DNA of 64,000 bases. It comes from Francisella endosymbiont of Ornithodoros moubata. Its GTDB lineage: Bacteria > Pseudomonadota > Gammaproteobacteria > Francisellales > Francisellaceae. Location: NCBI GenBank assembly GCA_002095075.2, contig LVCE01000005.1:1-64000 (forward strand). Direction: 5' to 3'. The position numbers were made by a program, and so were the translations under genes. A model generated the notes under the pieces. That model was not told the DNA's origin. It ran no database searches and was given only the letters and a program-made list of their open reading frames with translations. Position 1 is the stretch's first letter. Each line of letters begins with the position of its first letter. Positions 38,092-48,442 of this stretch are shown here, one piece after another.

Positions 38092-39408
38092 ATGTTAAAA
38101 GGTATCAGTAAGGTTTTTGTAGCTGGGTTTGCATTAGCGATGGTAAGTCCAGTTTTCTCGATGGAAATATATACTGTTAAGTCAAATGATTATCTATACA
38201 AAATTGCAAAAAATCACGTAGTAACAGGTGTAAGTACATCTGATCTAACAGATGCTATTAAAGGTATTAATAAATCTGAGATACTAGGGATTATTGATAA
38301 TAGGATAAAAATTGGTGATAAGCTTGCTATTCCAACTACAAAGGCTGAGGTTGAGGATGGTTTAACACTGATGAGAAGTCAGATAATTCAAAGCTCATAT
38401 CAACAATCTAGCAGCGATGCAACATCGCAACAACCTAGTTCATCTGGTGCTAATCTTGGTGAGAATACAGCAGTTACTAATGATGCTTATGATAGTTCAA
38501 CTCCAAGTTTAGTAAGTCAAGATAAAGTTCCGGTACTAATCCCTACTGATTATAATAGTGCTCCAGAGACTTATAAAAGTAACCTAGATACTCAAATAAG
38601 CTCGGATAATATTCAAGAAACAGCTTCTTATGAGCAACACTTAACACAATATTCGAATGTTTGGGGATCATTATTTAGATTTATTATTTATGTCATAATA
38701 TTAGCTGTAGTTGTTATTGTTGGCAAAAGATTTTGGGAAACTAGAAGTTCAAGAAAAGAGCAAGAACTTGAGCTTATATCAAAAAAGAAAAGAGATCATC
38801 TGATGTCGCGAATATCTCCAGTTGTTTCGGATAATGAGTTCTATAGATCTGATAAGGCTAATAATAGCCCACAAGAAGAATTTGATTTCTTTGGAACTGC
38901 AAAAACATTTAGATCACATACAACTGCTATTGATGAAGAAACTCAATCACATCAAGAATTTGAAGATGCTTTTGAGCGATCTTCTCAGAATGAACAAGAT
39001 TTATTTGCTGAAAGAGATAAAAATATTATTGTCAAAACTGAGAAAGGTGTGGTTTTTGAGACAAATACAGATGACACACTTATCAACCCTACAGACGGTG
39101 ATACTAAAGTTGAAGAAATAGATTCACAGCAGCAAGCAGAGCAAGAGCTACAATACATAAATGAACTTATTGAACAATTCTTAGATAGTGAAAAGTATGT
39201 TGAGGCTAGTATCACGATCCAGGATTTATTAGAAAAAGATCCAAATAATATTGATTTACGCTATAAGCTTTTAGAAGTCTATGCTCTTGTAGGTGATGAA
39301 ATAGCTTTTGAAGGCGAGGTTCATTTTATTAAGTCTAAAAATATTGTCAGCATGTTTGATCCATTACATCAAAAAATTGCTAAACTTAGAGATAAATATT
39401 TTGAGTGA
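38092..39408 (+). CDS. FimV-like LysM inner-membrane protein
   Basis: A 438-residue protein with an N-terminal signal-like segment (VFVAGFALAMVSPVFS), a LysM domain at about 24-80 (EIYTVKSNDYLYKIAKN), and a Ser/Gln/Thr-rich linker. One membrane helix lies at about 196-214 (IIYVIILAVVVIVG). An acidic cytoplasmic region follows, and a C-terminal TPR-like FimV domain (INELIEQFLDSEKYVEA, LLEKDPNNIDLRYKLLEVYA). The order LysM, helix, acidic region, TPR is that of FimV, a polar organiser of type IV pili and peptidoglycan-linked assemblies in Pseudomonas and Legionella. With pilT dead here, a remaining role in cell-envelope organisation is possible. Confidence 0.75.
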   Translation: MLKGISKVFVAGFALAMVSPVFSMEIYTVKSNDYLYKIAKNHVVTGVSTSDLTDAIKGINKSEILGIIDNRIKIGDKLAIPTTKAEVEDGLTLMRSQIIQSSYQQSSSDATSQQPSSSGANLGENTAVTNDAYDSSTPSLVSQDKVPVLIPTDYNSAPETYKSNLDTQISSDNIQETASYEQHLTQYSNVWGSLFRFIIYVIILAVVVIVGKRFWETRSSRKEQELELISKKKRDHLMSRISPVVSDNEFYRSDKANNSPQEEFDFFGTAKTFRSHTTAIDEETQSHQEFEDAFERSSQNEQDLFAERDKNIIVKTEKGVVFETNTDDTLINPTDGDTKVEEIDSQQQAEQELQYINELIEQFLDSEKYVEASITIQDLLEKDPNNIDLRYKLLEVYALVGDEIAFEGEVHFIKSKNIVSMFDPLHQKIAKLRDKYFE

Positions 39409-39441
39409 TTATTTGCTTAATTAAATTTTTTAGAGATAAAG

Positions 39442-40437
39442 ATGTTTTTCAAGAAAAAAAAGAATACAAAAATTGACTCATCTATAGAAAGAGTACAAGA
39501 ACAAGAGAATAAAAAAGGATTATTTTCCCGACTTCAAGCTGGTCTATCAAAAACAGCAAATAAGTTTGGTAGGGGCTTAAGTAATATACTCATGGGCCAA
39601 AAAATTGTCGATGAAGAGCTTTTAGAAGATATTGAGATGCAACTATTGACAGCAGATGTGGGTGTTGAAGCAACCAATGGGATAGTTGCGTATTTGCGCG
39701 ATAAGGTTGCTAGAAATGAGTTACAAACAGCTGATAAGCTTAATGAAATAATCCAAGAAAAACTCACAGAAATAATTTTACCTTGTGAGAAACTACTACA
39801 AGTTGATACACAAAAAACACCTTTTGTGATATTAGTTGTAGGGGTTAATGGTGTTGGTAAAACAACAACAATAGGTAAACTCACAAAGAAACTACAATCA
39901 CAGGGCAAATCAGTAATTTTAGCTGCTGGTGATACTTTTAGAGCTGCTGCAGTCGAGCAGCTTCGCGAGTGGGGTAATAGAAATAGTACTCGAGTTGTTT
40001 ATCAATATGAAGGAGCAGATAGTGCTTCGGTTATCTATGATGCTATAAGCTCAGCTAAATCAAAAGGAATAGATGTTGTGATTGCTGATACAGCAGGTAG
40101 ATTACACAATAAAGATAATCTTATGCAGGAGCTTAAAAAAATCGTCAAAGTTATCAAAAAAACTGATGAGACAGCACCACATGAAATTATGCTTGTTGTT
40201 GATGCAACAACTGGGGGCAATACGTTAAGCCAAGCAGAGGCATTTAATCAAATTGTCAACCTGACTGGTATAACAATTACTAAGCTTGATGGCACAGCAA
40301 AAGGCGGTGCTGTATTTTCAATCGCTAAAAAACTTGGTTTACCACTTAGATTTATAGGCGTAGGTGAAAAAATTGATGACCTACAAGTCTTTAATGCTAG
40401 GGATTTCACTAGTGCGTTGTTTAATTCTAATGATTAA
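39442..40437 (+). CDS. ftsY: Signal recognition particle receptor FtsY
   Basis: FtsY docks SRP-ribosome complexes at the SecYEG translocon. The 331-residue protein has a short charged N-terminus, the N domain helices (about 20-110), and the G domain with GVNGVGKTTT (134-143), DTFRAAAVEQL, DTAGRLHNKDNL, TKLDGTAKGGA and GVGEKIDDL. The long acidic A domain of E. coli FtsY is missing, as in many bacteria. The frame is intact and sits between the FimV-like gene and uvrD. Confidence 0.96.
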   Translation: MFFKKKKNTKIDSSIERVQEQENKKGLFSRLQAGLSKTANKFGRGLSNILMGQKIVDEELLEDIEMQLLTADVGVEATNGIVAYLRDKVARNELQTADKLNEIIQEKLTEIILPCEKLLQVDTQKTPFVILVVGVNGVGKTTTIGKLTKKLQSQGKSVILAAGDTFRAAAVEQLREWGNRNSTRVVYQYEGADSASVIYDAISSAKSKGIDVVIADTAGRLHNKDNLMQELKKIVKVIKKTDETAPHEIMLVVDATTGGNTLSQAEAFNQIVNLTGITITKLDGTAKGGAVFSIAKKLGLPLRFIGVGEKIDDLQVFNARDFTSALFNSND

Positions 40438-40527
40438 CACTACAAACTAATTTCTAAAACTTAGCACTATCTGAATATTTTTTGTTAAAATATTGTTTAT
40501 CTAAGTTATATAAAATATAAATTTCTA

Positions 40528-42750
40528 ATGTCTAATTATGACTTTGTCTTGGGATTAAATCTAGAGCAGCAAAAAGCAACACTACTAGATGATTGTAATG
40601 CTTTGATTCTCGCTGGTGCTGGTAGTGGTAAAACAAAGGTTTTGACATCACGCATAGCATATCTTTGTCGTGATAAAGGCGTATCTATTGAGAATATTCT
40701 TGCTGTAACATTTACCAATAAAGCAGCAAAGGAGATCCAACAGCGCGTTGAAAAGATGCTGGGGATTTCTACATTTGGTATGTGGATAGGTACTTTTCAT
40801 GGTATCGCACATAGATTGTTGCGTAAACATGCCCATGAACTTGGCTTGGATAAAAACTTTAGGATACTTGATCAAGATGAGCAAGCACAGTTGATCAAAA
40901 AAGTAATTAATAGCCTAGAGCTTGATGATAAAAAATATCCGCCTAAATTATTGCAGAATTTTATCAACAAACAAAAAGATAAAGCTATCCGCAGTAATAA
41001 GCTTGCTAAGCAATATGATGCTAATTTTAGTCATATTTATACTGCTTATGAAGAGAGACTTCAGCTAGATAATGCTTTGGACTTTGCAGACTTGCTTTTA
41101 CATCTTTACGAGCTTTTTTCTCTTAATCAAAAGCTTAGAGAATATTATCAAAACAAATTTAAATATATTTTGATCGATGAGTTTCAGGACACTAACCATG
41201 TTCAATACATGTGGCTAAAGCTACTTGTAACTGATAATAACTATATGATGGCAGTTGGAGACGATGATCAGTCAATATATGGTTGGCGTGGTGCTGTCGT
41301 GGATAATATCTATAACTATGTAAAAGATCTCAAAAATGTTGAGATTATAAAACTAGAGCAAAACTATCGTTCAACGAAAAATATCCTAAAAGTAGCTAAT
41401 TCAGTAATCAAAAATAATGATAATAGAATGTCAAAGAAGCTGTGGTCAGTAGCTGAAGATGGCGAAAAGGTAGAGCTTTATTGTGCTGTTAATGAGCGTG
41501 ATGAAGCAAAATATATTATAGATAAAATTCGCCAGCTGCATAATGAGGGTGTTGATTATAGCGATATAGCTATTTTATATCGTTCAAATTATTTATCTCG
41601 TGTCCTAGAGGAGAGTTGTATTTACTCAAGTATTCCATATAGGATTTATGGAGGTTTTAGATTTTTTGATAGAGCTGAGATTAAGGATGCTTTAGCATAC
41701 CTAAGGTTAGCTATTACTAATAGTGATAATTTGGCATTTGAGAGAATTATTAATACACCAACGCGTGGAATTGGTAATAAGACATTAGAGACAATTAGAA
41801 ATTATGCGCAAATTAATTTATTGCCATATTGGCAAGCTACTTTAGATATTATCCAAAAAGAGCTTGTAACCAAAAAAACAGCAAGTTTGCTTTTAAAGTT
41901 TATTGAATTAATTAATGATATTTCTGCACAAATAAGTCAATACAGCTTAGATAAACTCTTAGAATTAGTAATAAATCAAAGTGGGCTTTTAGTATCTTAT
42001 CAAGAGAAAAATAGTGAAAAGGATCGCCAAAAGATTGATAACTTAAAAGAATTAATAAGTGCTGCTAAAGATTTTGAGCCTCAAATAGAATTACTTGATG
42101 ATAATACTGATATACTACAAGATTTTTTATCATTTACTGTTTTAGAAGCCGGTGAAATGCAAGCGGATGAGACTACAGATAGTGTTCAGTTAATGACTAT
42201 TCATGCGTCAAAAGGTTTAGAGTTTCGTTATGTGTTTTTAGTTGCTGCAGAAGAAGGTGTCTTTCCACCAAGTTCAATTGTTAACTCTGAAGAAGTATTT
42301 GATAATACAAACTCTAAAAAAATACAGGATAAACTCGCTGAAGAGCGCCGTCTTTTTTATGTGGCAATAACAAGAGCTATGAAAGCCTTAACTATAAGTC
42401 ATGCACAAGTACGCAATATATTTGGTCGTAGTAGTTTGCAGGTTAAGTCACGCTTTGTTGCAGAGATAGACTCTCAGCATCTTAATCAAGGTAAACTAGA
42501 ATTTACAGCAGCTAAGCCTAAAACTAAACAAAAAGCAAATTTTGGAATGTCGCCTTTTGATTTTCTTAAATCAAATAACACTACTAATAGCTTTAAACCA
42601 GGTGATAAAGTATTTCATAAAGTTTTTGGCAAAGGAGTATTTATAAAAGCGCAAGCACAAGGGACAAAAGAGTTTTATACTGTAGATTTTGGCGTAGATG
42701 TTGGTCAGAAAATACTGTTAGCAGATATCGCAAACTTAGTTAAGATTTAA
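40528..42750 (+). CDS. uvrD: DNA helicase II (UvrD family)
   Basis: A superfamily 1A 3'-5' helicase for nucleotide-excision and mismatch repair. The 740-residue protein has the Q-motif LNLEQQKA, Walker A AGAGSGKT (29-36, Lys35), motif Ia TFTNKAAKEI, Walker B DEFQDTN, motif III GDDDQSIYGWRGA, motif IV YRS, motif V TIHASKGLE and motif VI EERRLFYVAITRA. The C-terminal tail has a Tudor-like FHKVFGKGVFIK segment that in UvrD contacts RNA polymerase, which favours UvrD over Rep. The dead MFS gene on the other strand overlaps its last bases. Confidence 0.92.
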   Translation: MSNYDFVLGLNLEQQKATLLDDCNALILAGAGSGKTKVLTSRIAYLCRDKGVSIENILAVTFTNKAAKEIQQRVEKMLGISTFGMWIGTFHGIAHRLLRKHAHELGLDKNFRILDQDEQAQLIKKVINSLELDDKKYPPKLLQNFINKQKDKAIRSNKLAKQYDANFSHIYTAYEERLQLDNALDFADLLLHLYELFSLNQKLREYYQNKFKYILIDEFQDTNHVQYMWLKLLVTDNNYMMAVGDDDQSIYGWRGAVVDNIYNYVKDLKNVEIIKLEQNYRSTKNILKVANSVIKNNDNRMSKKLWSVAEDGEKVELYCAVNERDEAKYIIDKIRQLHNEGVDYSDIAILYRSNYLSRVLEESCIYSSIPYRIYGGFRFFDRAEIKDALAYLRLAITNSDNLAFERIINTPTRGIGNKTLETIRNYAQINLLPYWQATLDIIQKELVTKKTASLLLKFIELINDISAQISQYSLDKLLELVINQSGLLVSYQEKNSEKDRQKIDNLKELISAAKDFEPQIELLDDNTDILQDFLSFTVLEAGEMQADETTDSVQLMTIHASKGLEFRYVFLVAAEEGVFPPSSIVNSEEVFDNTNSKKIQDKLAEERRLFYVAITRAMKALTISHAQVRNIFGRSSLQVKSRFVAEIDSQHLNQGKLEFTAAKPKTKQKANFGMSPFDFLKSNNTTNSFKPGDKVFHKVFGKGVFIKAQAQGTKEFYTVDFGVDVGQKILLADIANLVKI

Positions 42751-43939
42751 TATTTTTGACCATATTTTTCATAACGATAAACGCTAAAGTTAAAACAACA
42801 ACAAATACTGAAGTTATACTTGTATTTGCTTGGACATTAAAATGATCGCCACTATTAATAGCTAAACCAGCACCAAGTTGACTAATCTCTATAACTAAAG
42901 TTATTAGTATATTTGTAATAGCAATACCTACAGCAGCAAAGCTTGGTAGACATATTTTATTAAAGTAATACCAAACTAAAACTTGTGAGACAGAAAATGT
43001 GCCAAATAAAAAAGCTATGATTATTGCATAATTTTTTTAACATTTGTGCATTTATTCAATATTGATACTAACAAAATACCAATTTTTGAAATAGCAATAA
43101 TTTTTTTATCGTTGAATTTATTACAAAGATAAGTCATAATTGGCGAAAAAATAATTTACCCAACAAAAATATCAGTTATTATGGTTGTTGAGTAGATACT
43201 ATCAAAACCATAATATATGTTTAAAATATAGTACACCGTATTGTGATGTTAATATAGCTGTTGGCGTATAGAGTAATCCAGCCCAAATCGCATTTTCCAG
43301 ATTCAACTATTTTTGATTAGTTGTTTGTCTTTACTGAGAATTTCACTAAATTTTAGCATTAATGTTGCAGAGTATTTTCCTGTGGGATGATAATCTGAAA
43401 TAGTATCGCTAAAGGTATAGACTATAACTCCAGAGTAGATAAAAATATTTATCTAAGAAGTATCATAATGAGAAATTATAACGCTAATGTTTTGTGAGAA
43501 TGCTGCTGGGTGCCCAAAGATATTACTAAACTTGTGATAATCGGAAAATACTTTAACTCAAAGTTTTCTAAAGTTAGTTTTAGTACACCAATAAAAGCAA
43601 ATAATGAACCTAATCCTACTAAGAGTCTACCAAATAGATCTAACTCATAGACACCTGAGACAAAAATTACATTACCAATAATACCACACAATAAAGTAGC
43701 ACTAATAAGTACTTTTTACTACCAAATTTATCAAGTAGTACTCCAGCGGAGATTTGCATTAAAATGATAAGTAATGTTATAGCTTGATACTAAGAAAGAA
43801 AATCCTATATATGTGTTGATAGATGAAAATGCTAAACTATATGTTCTTGATATACACCTGTTAGGGTCCTTAGAAAGAATTCGTAGCAGTAAAAGCTAAT
43901 ACCAACAACTAGAATCAACAAAAGTTTAAATTTTTGCAT
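42740..43939 (-). pseudogene. MFS transporter, degraded
   Basis: From the ATG at 43939 the frames give an MFS protein of the same family as the neighbours. It begins LLLILVVGISFYCYEFFLRTLTG, then the loop-2 region, GRLLVGLGSLFAFIGVLKL (43476-43691), and on to helices such as SVFVVVLTLAFIVM near 42790. At least five stops or shifts are visible (first stop at about 43852). The end is placed at the TTA complement at 42740, inside the uvrD stop region, with low precision. Remnants like this show that the MFS family in this organism is shrinking. Confidence 0.7.
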
Positions 43940-44072
43940 ATTAAGTATAAGTGAATAATTTCTATAACTTAATTTATCGTTTTAGAAAAAGATTGTCTAA
44001 TTAACTTTTTTAATAGTATAAATACTTATGAATTGAGTATAATATTTTTATGACTATAAAAAATTATTTATT

Positions 44073-44748
44073 ATGAAAAAGCACCTTTAATCTTATGCTT
44101 TTTGTTACCATTATATAATATTCTAATTTTGTTACTGTTAAAGATACATATGAACAAGCAGAGTGCCAAAAGGAGATTAGACAGCAAAACTTTCAAGAAG
44201 CTTTTCAGAAATGTTCATCTTTAGCGCAGCAGGGGGGTTCTGTTGGAGAGTTTCTTATAGCACTTCTATATAAATTAATGGTCAAGGCGTTCAAAAATCT
44301 AAAAAAGAAGTGTTTGAGTATTTTCAAAAATCTGCAAGTTAAAGGAAATGCAGATGCTATTAGACAGCTAGGCATGATATATGTTAATGTTGAGTATGTG
44401 AAAAAAGATGAATTTAAAGGAATACAACTTATCAGATATAGATAATATGGAAAAAATCCTATAAATACTAGGATACTTAATGCTTATGAAAATATTTAAC
44501 AATTAAAAAAGAAAAAGCAGTTGATAAAGTTATAGTATATAACTATTTCAGAGAAAACATGTTCGGAAATTGGAGGAAAATATCAGCGAGGTTATACTTT
44601 CCCTGGAGAAAAATGGCCTAACATATGTACTGGTGAAGAGAGCAATGTTTTATCAACAATTGATCAGGCGTTACATTATGAGGAGAATAGTAACTTTGTT
44701 AAGAAAACTTTAAATATGGATATTTACTATATCCGAAGGCTCTTTTAA
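44073..44748 (+). pseudogene. Sel1-repeat exported protein, degraded
   Basis: ATG at 44073 starts a signal-peptide-like sequence, but the A-run holds five adenines and the frame stops after five codons. One more A gives KAPLILCFLLPLYNI. Later frames show Sel1-like repeats: FQEAFQKCSSLAQQGGS, FEYFQKSASKGNADAIRQLG. A cysteine-containing C-terminal part follows (ISEKTCSEIGGKYQRGYTF). There are several shifts and stops before the end at 44748. Sel1 proteins mediate protein contacts and are often exported in host-adapted bacteria; the role here is unknown. Confidence 0.6.
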
Positions 44749-44895
44749 AAAATTAGTTAATAATATTTATTAAGACATATAGTGAATTGAATTCATGCAC
44801 TAAAAGCATAGTTTTTTATATAACTAAGGCTTTCTTCAAAGCCATACTTGATATTTATTATGATATACTTAAATAGTAATTTCAGAGAGGTGTGT

Positions 44896-45504
44896 ATGAA
44901 ATTTGTTTGGGGTTGTATTTTTTTAGTTGGTTTCTCGAGTGTTTATGCAGATAACAACTTTAACCCTCGAACTGGTATATATTATATCACTGCTAATAAT
45001 TTCTTTTATCGTCCAAGTAACGAAAGAGGTAATGAAGTTATTGATAGGGAAAATACCTCAGAATTCTCAGATAGAATATCAGGTAGTGCTATTAATATCA
45101 ATGATTCGCTTGTTTTTGATGCATATACAAGCTCAACTAGTCTGATAGCGCAAGGATCAATGGGCGATCTCAAAGATACAAAGTTTTATACCCAAGAAAT
45201 AAAATTAGTTAAAAAGTTATGGAATGATAAACTTGAGCTTTATGGTGGAACAGTTTTAGGAGCAAATCCATATCAGTTGAATAATATAAATTCGGCTTAT
45301 GATCCTGGTTCTAGAATAGCTGCTTTTGCAAGTGGACGTACAGGTGCTAAATATAATGTTTCAAGTAACTTTGGTTTATTGGTTGAAGGACAGTATAATC
45401 TCACAGGTGAAATGGCTGACAATACTGATATGTTTACTGGCTTTAATGGTGCACAATATCGTAATTCGACATTAGTAAAGACTGGATTTGAGTGGAATTT
45501 CTAG
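44896..45504 (+). CDS. Small outer-membrane-like protein, Francisella type
   Basis: A 202-residue protein with a clear signal peptide (VWGCIFLVGFSSVYA, cleavage after about Ala18), a beta-strand-rich body with alternating polar and hydrophobic residues, and a C-terminal aromatic ending (FEWNF, final Phe), the mark of outer-membrane beta-barrels handled by the Bam complex. I choose the ATG at 44896 because it follows GAGAGG; an upstream ATG-like start at 44848 adds 16 residues before the signal peptide. I do not recognise the family. The frame is intact amid degraded neighbours, which suggests it is still used. Confidence 0.6.
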   Translation: MKFVWGCIFLVGFSSVYADNNFNPRTGIYYITANNFFYRPSNERGNEVIDRENTSEFSDRISGSAININDSLVFDAYTSSTSLIAQGSMGDLKDTKFYTQEIKLVKKLWNDKLELYGGTVLGANPYQLNNINSAYDPGSRIAAFASGRTGAKYNVSSNFGLLVEGQYNLTGEMADNTDMFTGFNGAQYRNSTLVKTGFEWNF

Positions 45505-45660
45505 TATAGATAAATAAACTTTTAGGATTGTATAATTGATTGATGATTAAGGTTATTTATAACTAATTGATTAGTTGGTAGCTAAGAAATTATTTATATT
45601 TACATATAAGGGCTTTTGGAGCATAATTTTGAAATATTAAAACACATTTTCAGTTACTCT

Positions 45661-46884
45661 ATGCAAAAAGTTACTAAAGCTGGTTTTATTATATGGTTTA
45701 TATGTGCATTCTTTTATGCTCTAGAATTTATCATTAGAGCATCAGGAAACTCTTTATATAACGATTTCTCGATTGCACCATATAACCTTAGTCCCGAGCA
45801 AATCAGTGTACTAAGTTCAGTATTTTATTGGGCTTATGTAGCGTCTCAACTTCCAGCAGGAATTTTGATTGACAAATTTGGTGTAAAAAAGATTATGCTA
45901 GTAAGTACTTTGCTATTTTCTATTGGTGTTTTTATTGCTACAAGAGCGACATCGCAAGAGTATCTAATTGTATATAGAGTTTTAGCCGGTGTTGGTGGTG
46001 GTTTTGCATTTTTATCGGCATTGAAATCTATTGCAATATGGTTACCAAAAAGAACATTTCCATTATTTACCAGTGCTACGCAAATGCTAATGTATGTTGC
46101 GGGTACCTTAACAGGTTTACCATTAGTTATTTTGGCAAATCATTTTAGTATCCAAGTGATTATGTCAGCGATATTAGTCGTTTCAATCTTGCTATTTTTA
46201 AATGTGATATTCTTTATACCAGCAGTTGAACCACATAATCAAAAAGATACTGATGAGTTAGCAGATACACATACAAAGATAGAAGATATTCCGATTGTAT
46301 TTAAAATCAAACAGATTCTGTTAAATGGTTTCTTCTGTTTTACTATTTATGGGACAACGGCTATTTTTGCTGATTTATGGAGTTATAGATTTTTAAATTT
46401 AGATGGATATTCGGTACATTATGCAGGTCTTGCTTCATCAATGATATTTATTGGTATTGCTATATTTAGTCCACTTTGGGGAGTTATCGCGACACTTTTA
46501 AATAAGCAAAAATCTTTACTTACTTTAGCTTCAATCTTAGGGTTGTGTATAGTTATTGTGATTATATATATGCATGTTAATCCAATAATAATGTGCATAC
46601 TATGTATATTATGGGGCGGTATGCAAGCTGTGCATGTGCTTAACTTCACGATTTTGCGTATGCATATAAGCCCATTATATATCGCAACAGGTATCGCAGC
46701 TGTAAATTTTTTTATCCCGCTTAGTGGTGCTGTGTTACAGCCGTTTGTTGGTTTTATTGTATCTCTACTAGAGAGTTACGGCTTTGAGCAGCTTATAGCA
46801 TTTAAGTATGCTTTATTCATTTTGCCAGTATTAATGTTACTATCAATAATTTTATCTCTTTTTATTAAAGAGAAAAAAAACTAA
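45661..46884 (+). CDS. MFS transporter (Francisella phagosomal-transporter-like, FptB-type)
   Basis: A permease of about 407 residues with twelve predicted helices. It has the [17 protein letters not shown] opening helix, the [13 protein letters not shown] loop signature and [20 protein letters not shown] in helix 4. I start at the ATG at 45661; a TTG at 45616 would add 15 residues not seen in relatives. Its place just before glpK matches a Francisella gene that I remember as fptB, implicated in intracellular growth, but this was not checked. It is one of two intact MFS genes in the window. Confidence 0.82.
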   Translation: MQKVTKAGFIIWFICAFFYALEFIIRASGNSLYNDFSIAPYNLSPEQISVLSSVFYWAYVASQLPAGILIDKFGVKKIMLVSTLLFSIGVFIATRATSQEYLIVYRVLAGVGGGFAFLSALKSIAIWLPKRTFPLFTSATQMLMYVAGTLTGLPLVILANHFSIQVIMSAILVVSILLFLNVIFFIPAVEPHNQKDTDELADTHTKIEDIPIVFKIKQILLNGFFCFTIYGTTAIFADLWSYRFLNLDGYSVHYAGLASSMIFIGIAIFSPLWGVIATLLNKQKSLLTLASILGLCIVIVIIYMHVNPIIMCILCILWGGMQAVHVLNFTILRMHISPLYIATGIAAVNFFIPLSGAVLQPFVGFIVSLLESYGFEQLIAFKYALFILPVLMLLSIILSLFIKEKKN

Positions 46885-46939
46885 AATATTCTTTAACGAT
46901 ATACAATTTGTATTAATTTTTAAAAAAGGAACATCTATT

Positions 46940-48439
46940 ATGTCAAAAGATTTCATCTTAGCTGTAGATCAAGGTACAACAAGTTCACGAGCAATTATTT
47001 TTGATAAAAAAGGTAATATAAAAAAGATTGCTCAAAAAGAATTTACACAAATATATCCTAAAAGTGGTTGGGTAGAACATGATGCTATGGAAATATGGGG
47101 AACTCAAAGTGGTGTAATGCGTGAAGCACTGGAATTTGGTCGTATCAAGCCAGATCAAATTGCGGCGATAGGTATCACAAATCAGCGTGAAACAGTTGTG
47201 GTTTGGGAAAAAGAAACAGGCGACCCTATCTATAATGCCATAGTATGGCAATGTCGTCGTACTTCGAGTATTTGTGATGAAATCAAGCAAGATCCTGAAT
47301 TTGTCAAATATATCAAAGAAAATACCGGCCTAGTTGTTGATGCATATTTTTCGGGCACTAAAGTAAAATGGATTTTAGATAATGTTGAGGGTGCTAGAGA
47401 AAAAGCAAATGCTGGGAAATTGCTAATGGGCACTATAGATACTTGGTTGATTTGGAATTTAACTCGCGGCAAAGTGCATGCAACAGACTATAGTAATGCC
47501 TCGCGCACAATGCTATTTAATATTAACACCTTAAAATGGGATAAAAAAATTCTTGATTACTTAGATATTCCTAAATCAATGTTGCCGCAGGTTAAAAACT
47601 CAAGTGAGGTTTTTGGGGTTACAGATAGTCATACTTTAGGTGGTGCTGAGATTCCTATTGCAGGTGTTGCGGGAGATCAGCATGCGGCATTATTTGGTCA
47701 TTGCTGTTTTGAAAAAGGTATGGCAAAAAATACTTATGGTACTGGTTGTTTTGCGCTAATGAATGTTGGTGATAAGCCAGTATTTTCTGATGCTGGGCTT
47801 TTGACAACTATTGCATGGGCAGAAAATGGTAAGCCAACTTATGCTTTAGAGGGTAGTGTCTTTATAGCTGGAGCTGTTATTCAGTGGATTCGTGATGGTT
47901 TAGGGCTGATACGTTCTGCTGAGGATAGTGAGTACTACGCTACTAAGATTAATTCCACAAATGGTGTATATTTAGTGCCTGCATTTGTTGGCTTGGGTAC
48001 ACCATATTGGGATATGTATGCTCGTGCCACTATAGTGGGTATTACTCGTGATACAAGGCGTGAGCATATTATACGTGCAGCATTAGAGGCTATAGCATAT
48101 CAGGCAAAAGATGTTTTAGAATGTATGAAAAAGGATACAGGACTTAACCTTGCTGGTTTGCGTGTTGATGGTGGTGCGGTACAAAATAACTTCCTAATGC
48201 AGTTTCAATCTGATATTTTGCAGTCTGAAATCTCAAAACCAAAAATAAATGAAATCACTGGTTTAGGAGCTGTTTTCCTAGCTGGTTTAGCAATAGGTTT
48301 TTGGAAAGACAAACAGGAGTTGAAATCTATTCTTACAACTGAAAAAGTTTTTGAGCCGCAGAAAGACTCTCAAACTGTTGCTCATGACTATAAAGGTTGG
48401 AAGAAGGCAGTAGAAAGAAGTAAAGCATGGGTAGAATAA
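46940..48439 (+). CDS. glpK: Glycerol kinase
   Basis: GlpK makes glycerol-3-phosphate from glycerol. The 499-residue FGGY-family protein shows the DQGTTSSRA phosphate loop, [11 protein letters not shown], the substrate segment [33 protein letters not shown], and [20 protein letters not shown]. The ATG follows AAAGGAAC. glpD begins four bases after its stop. With TpiA and GlpD this gives the route from glycerol to glycolysis, important for an intracellular Francisella that uses host lipids; the glycerol channel gene that follows is broken. Confidence 0.97.
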   Translation: MSKDFILAVDQGTTSSRAIIFDKKGNIKKIAQKEFTQIYPKSGWVEHDAMEIWGTQSGVMREALEFGRIKPDQIAAIGITNQRETVVVWEKETGDPIYNAIVWQCRRTSSICDEIKQDPEFVKYIKENTGLVVDAYFSGTKVKWILDNVEGAREKANAGKLLMGTIDTWLIWNLTRGKVHATDYSNASRTMLFNINTLKWDKKILDYLDIPKSMLPQVKNSSEVFGVTDSHTLGGAEIPIAGVAGDQHAALFGHCCFEKGMAKNTYGTGCFALMNVGDKPVFSDAGLLTTIAWAENGKPTYALEGSVFIAGAVIQWIRDGLGLIRSAEDSEYYATKINSTNGVYLVPAFVGLGTPYWDMYARATIVGITRDTRREHIIRAALEAIAYQAKDVLECMKKDTGLNLAGLRVDGGAVQNNFLMQFQSDILQSEISKPKINEITGLGAVFLAGLAIGFWKDKQELKSILTTEKVFEPQKDSQTVAHDYKGWKKAVERSKAWVE

Positions 48440-48442
48440 AAA

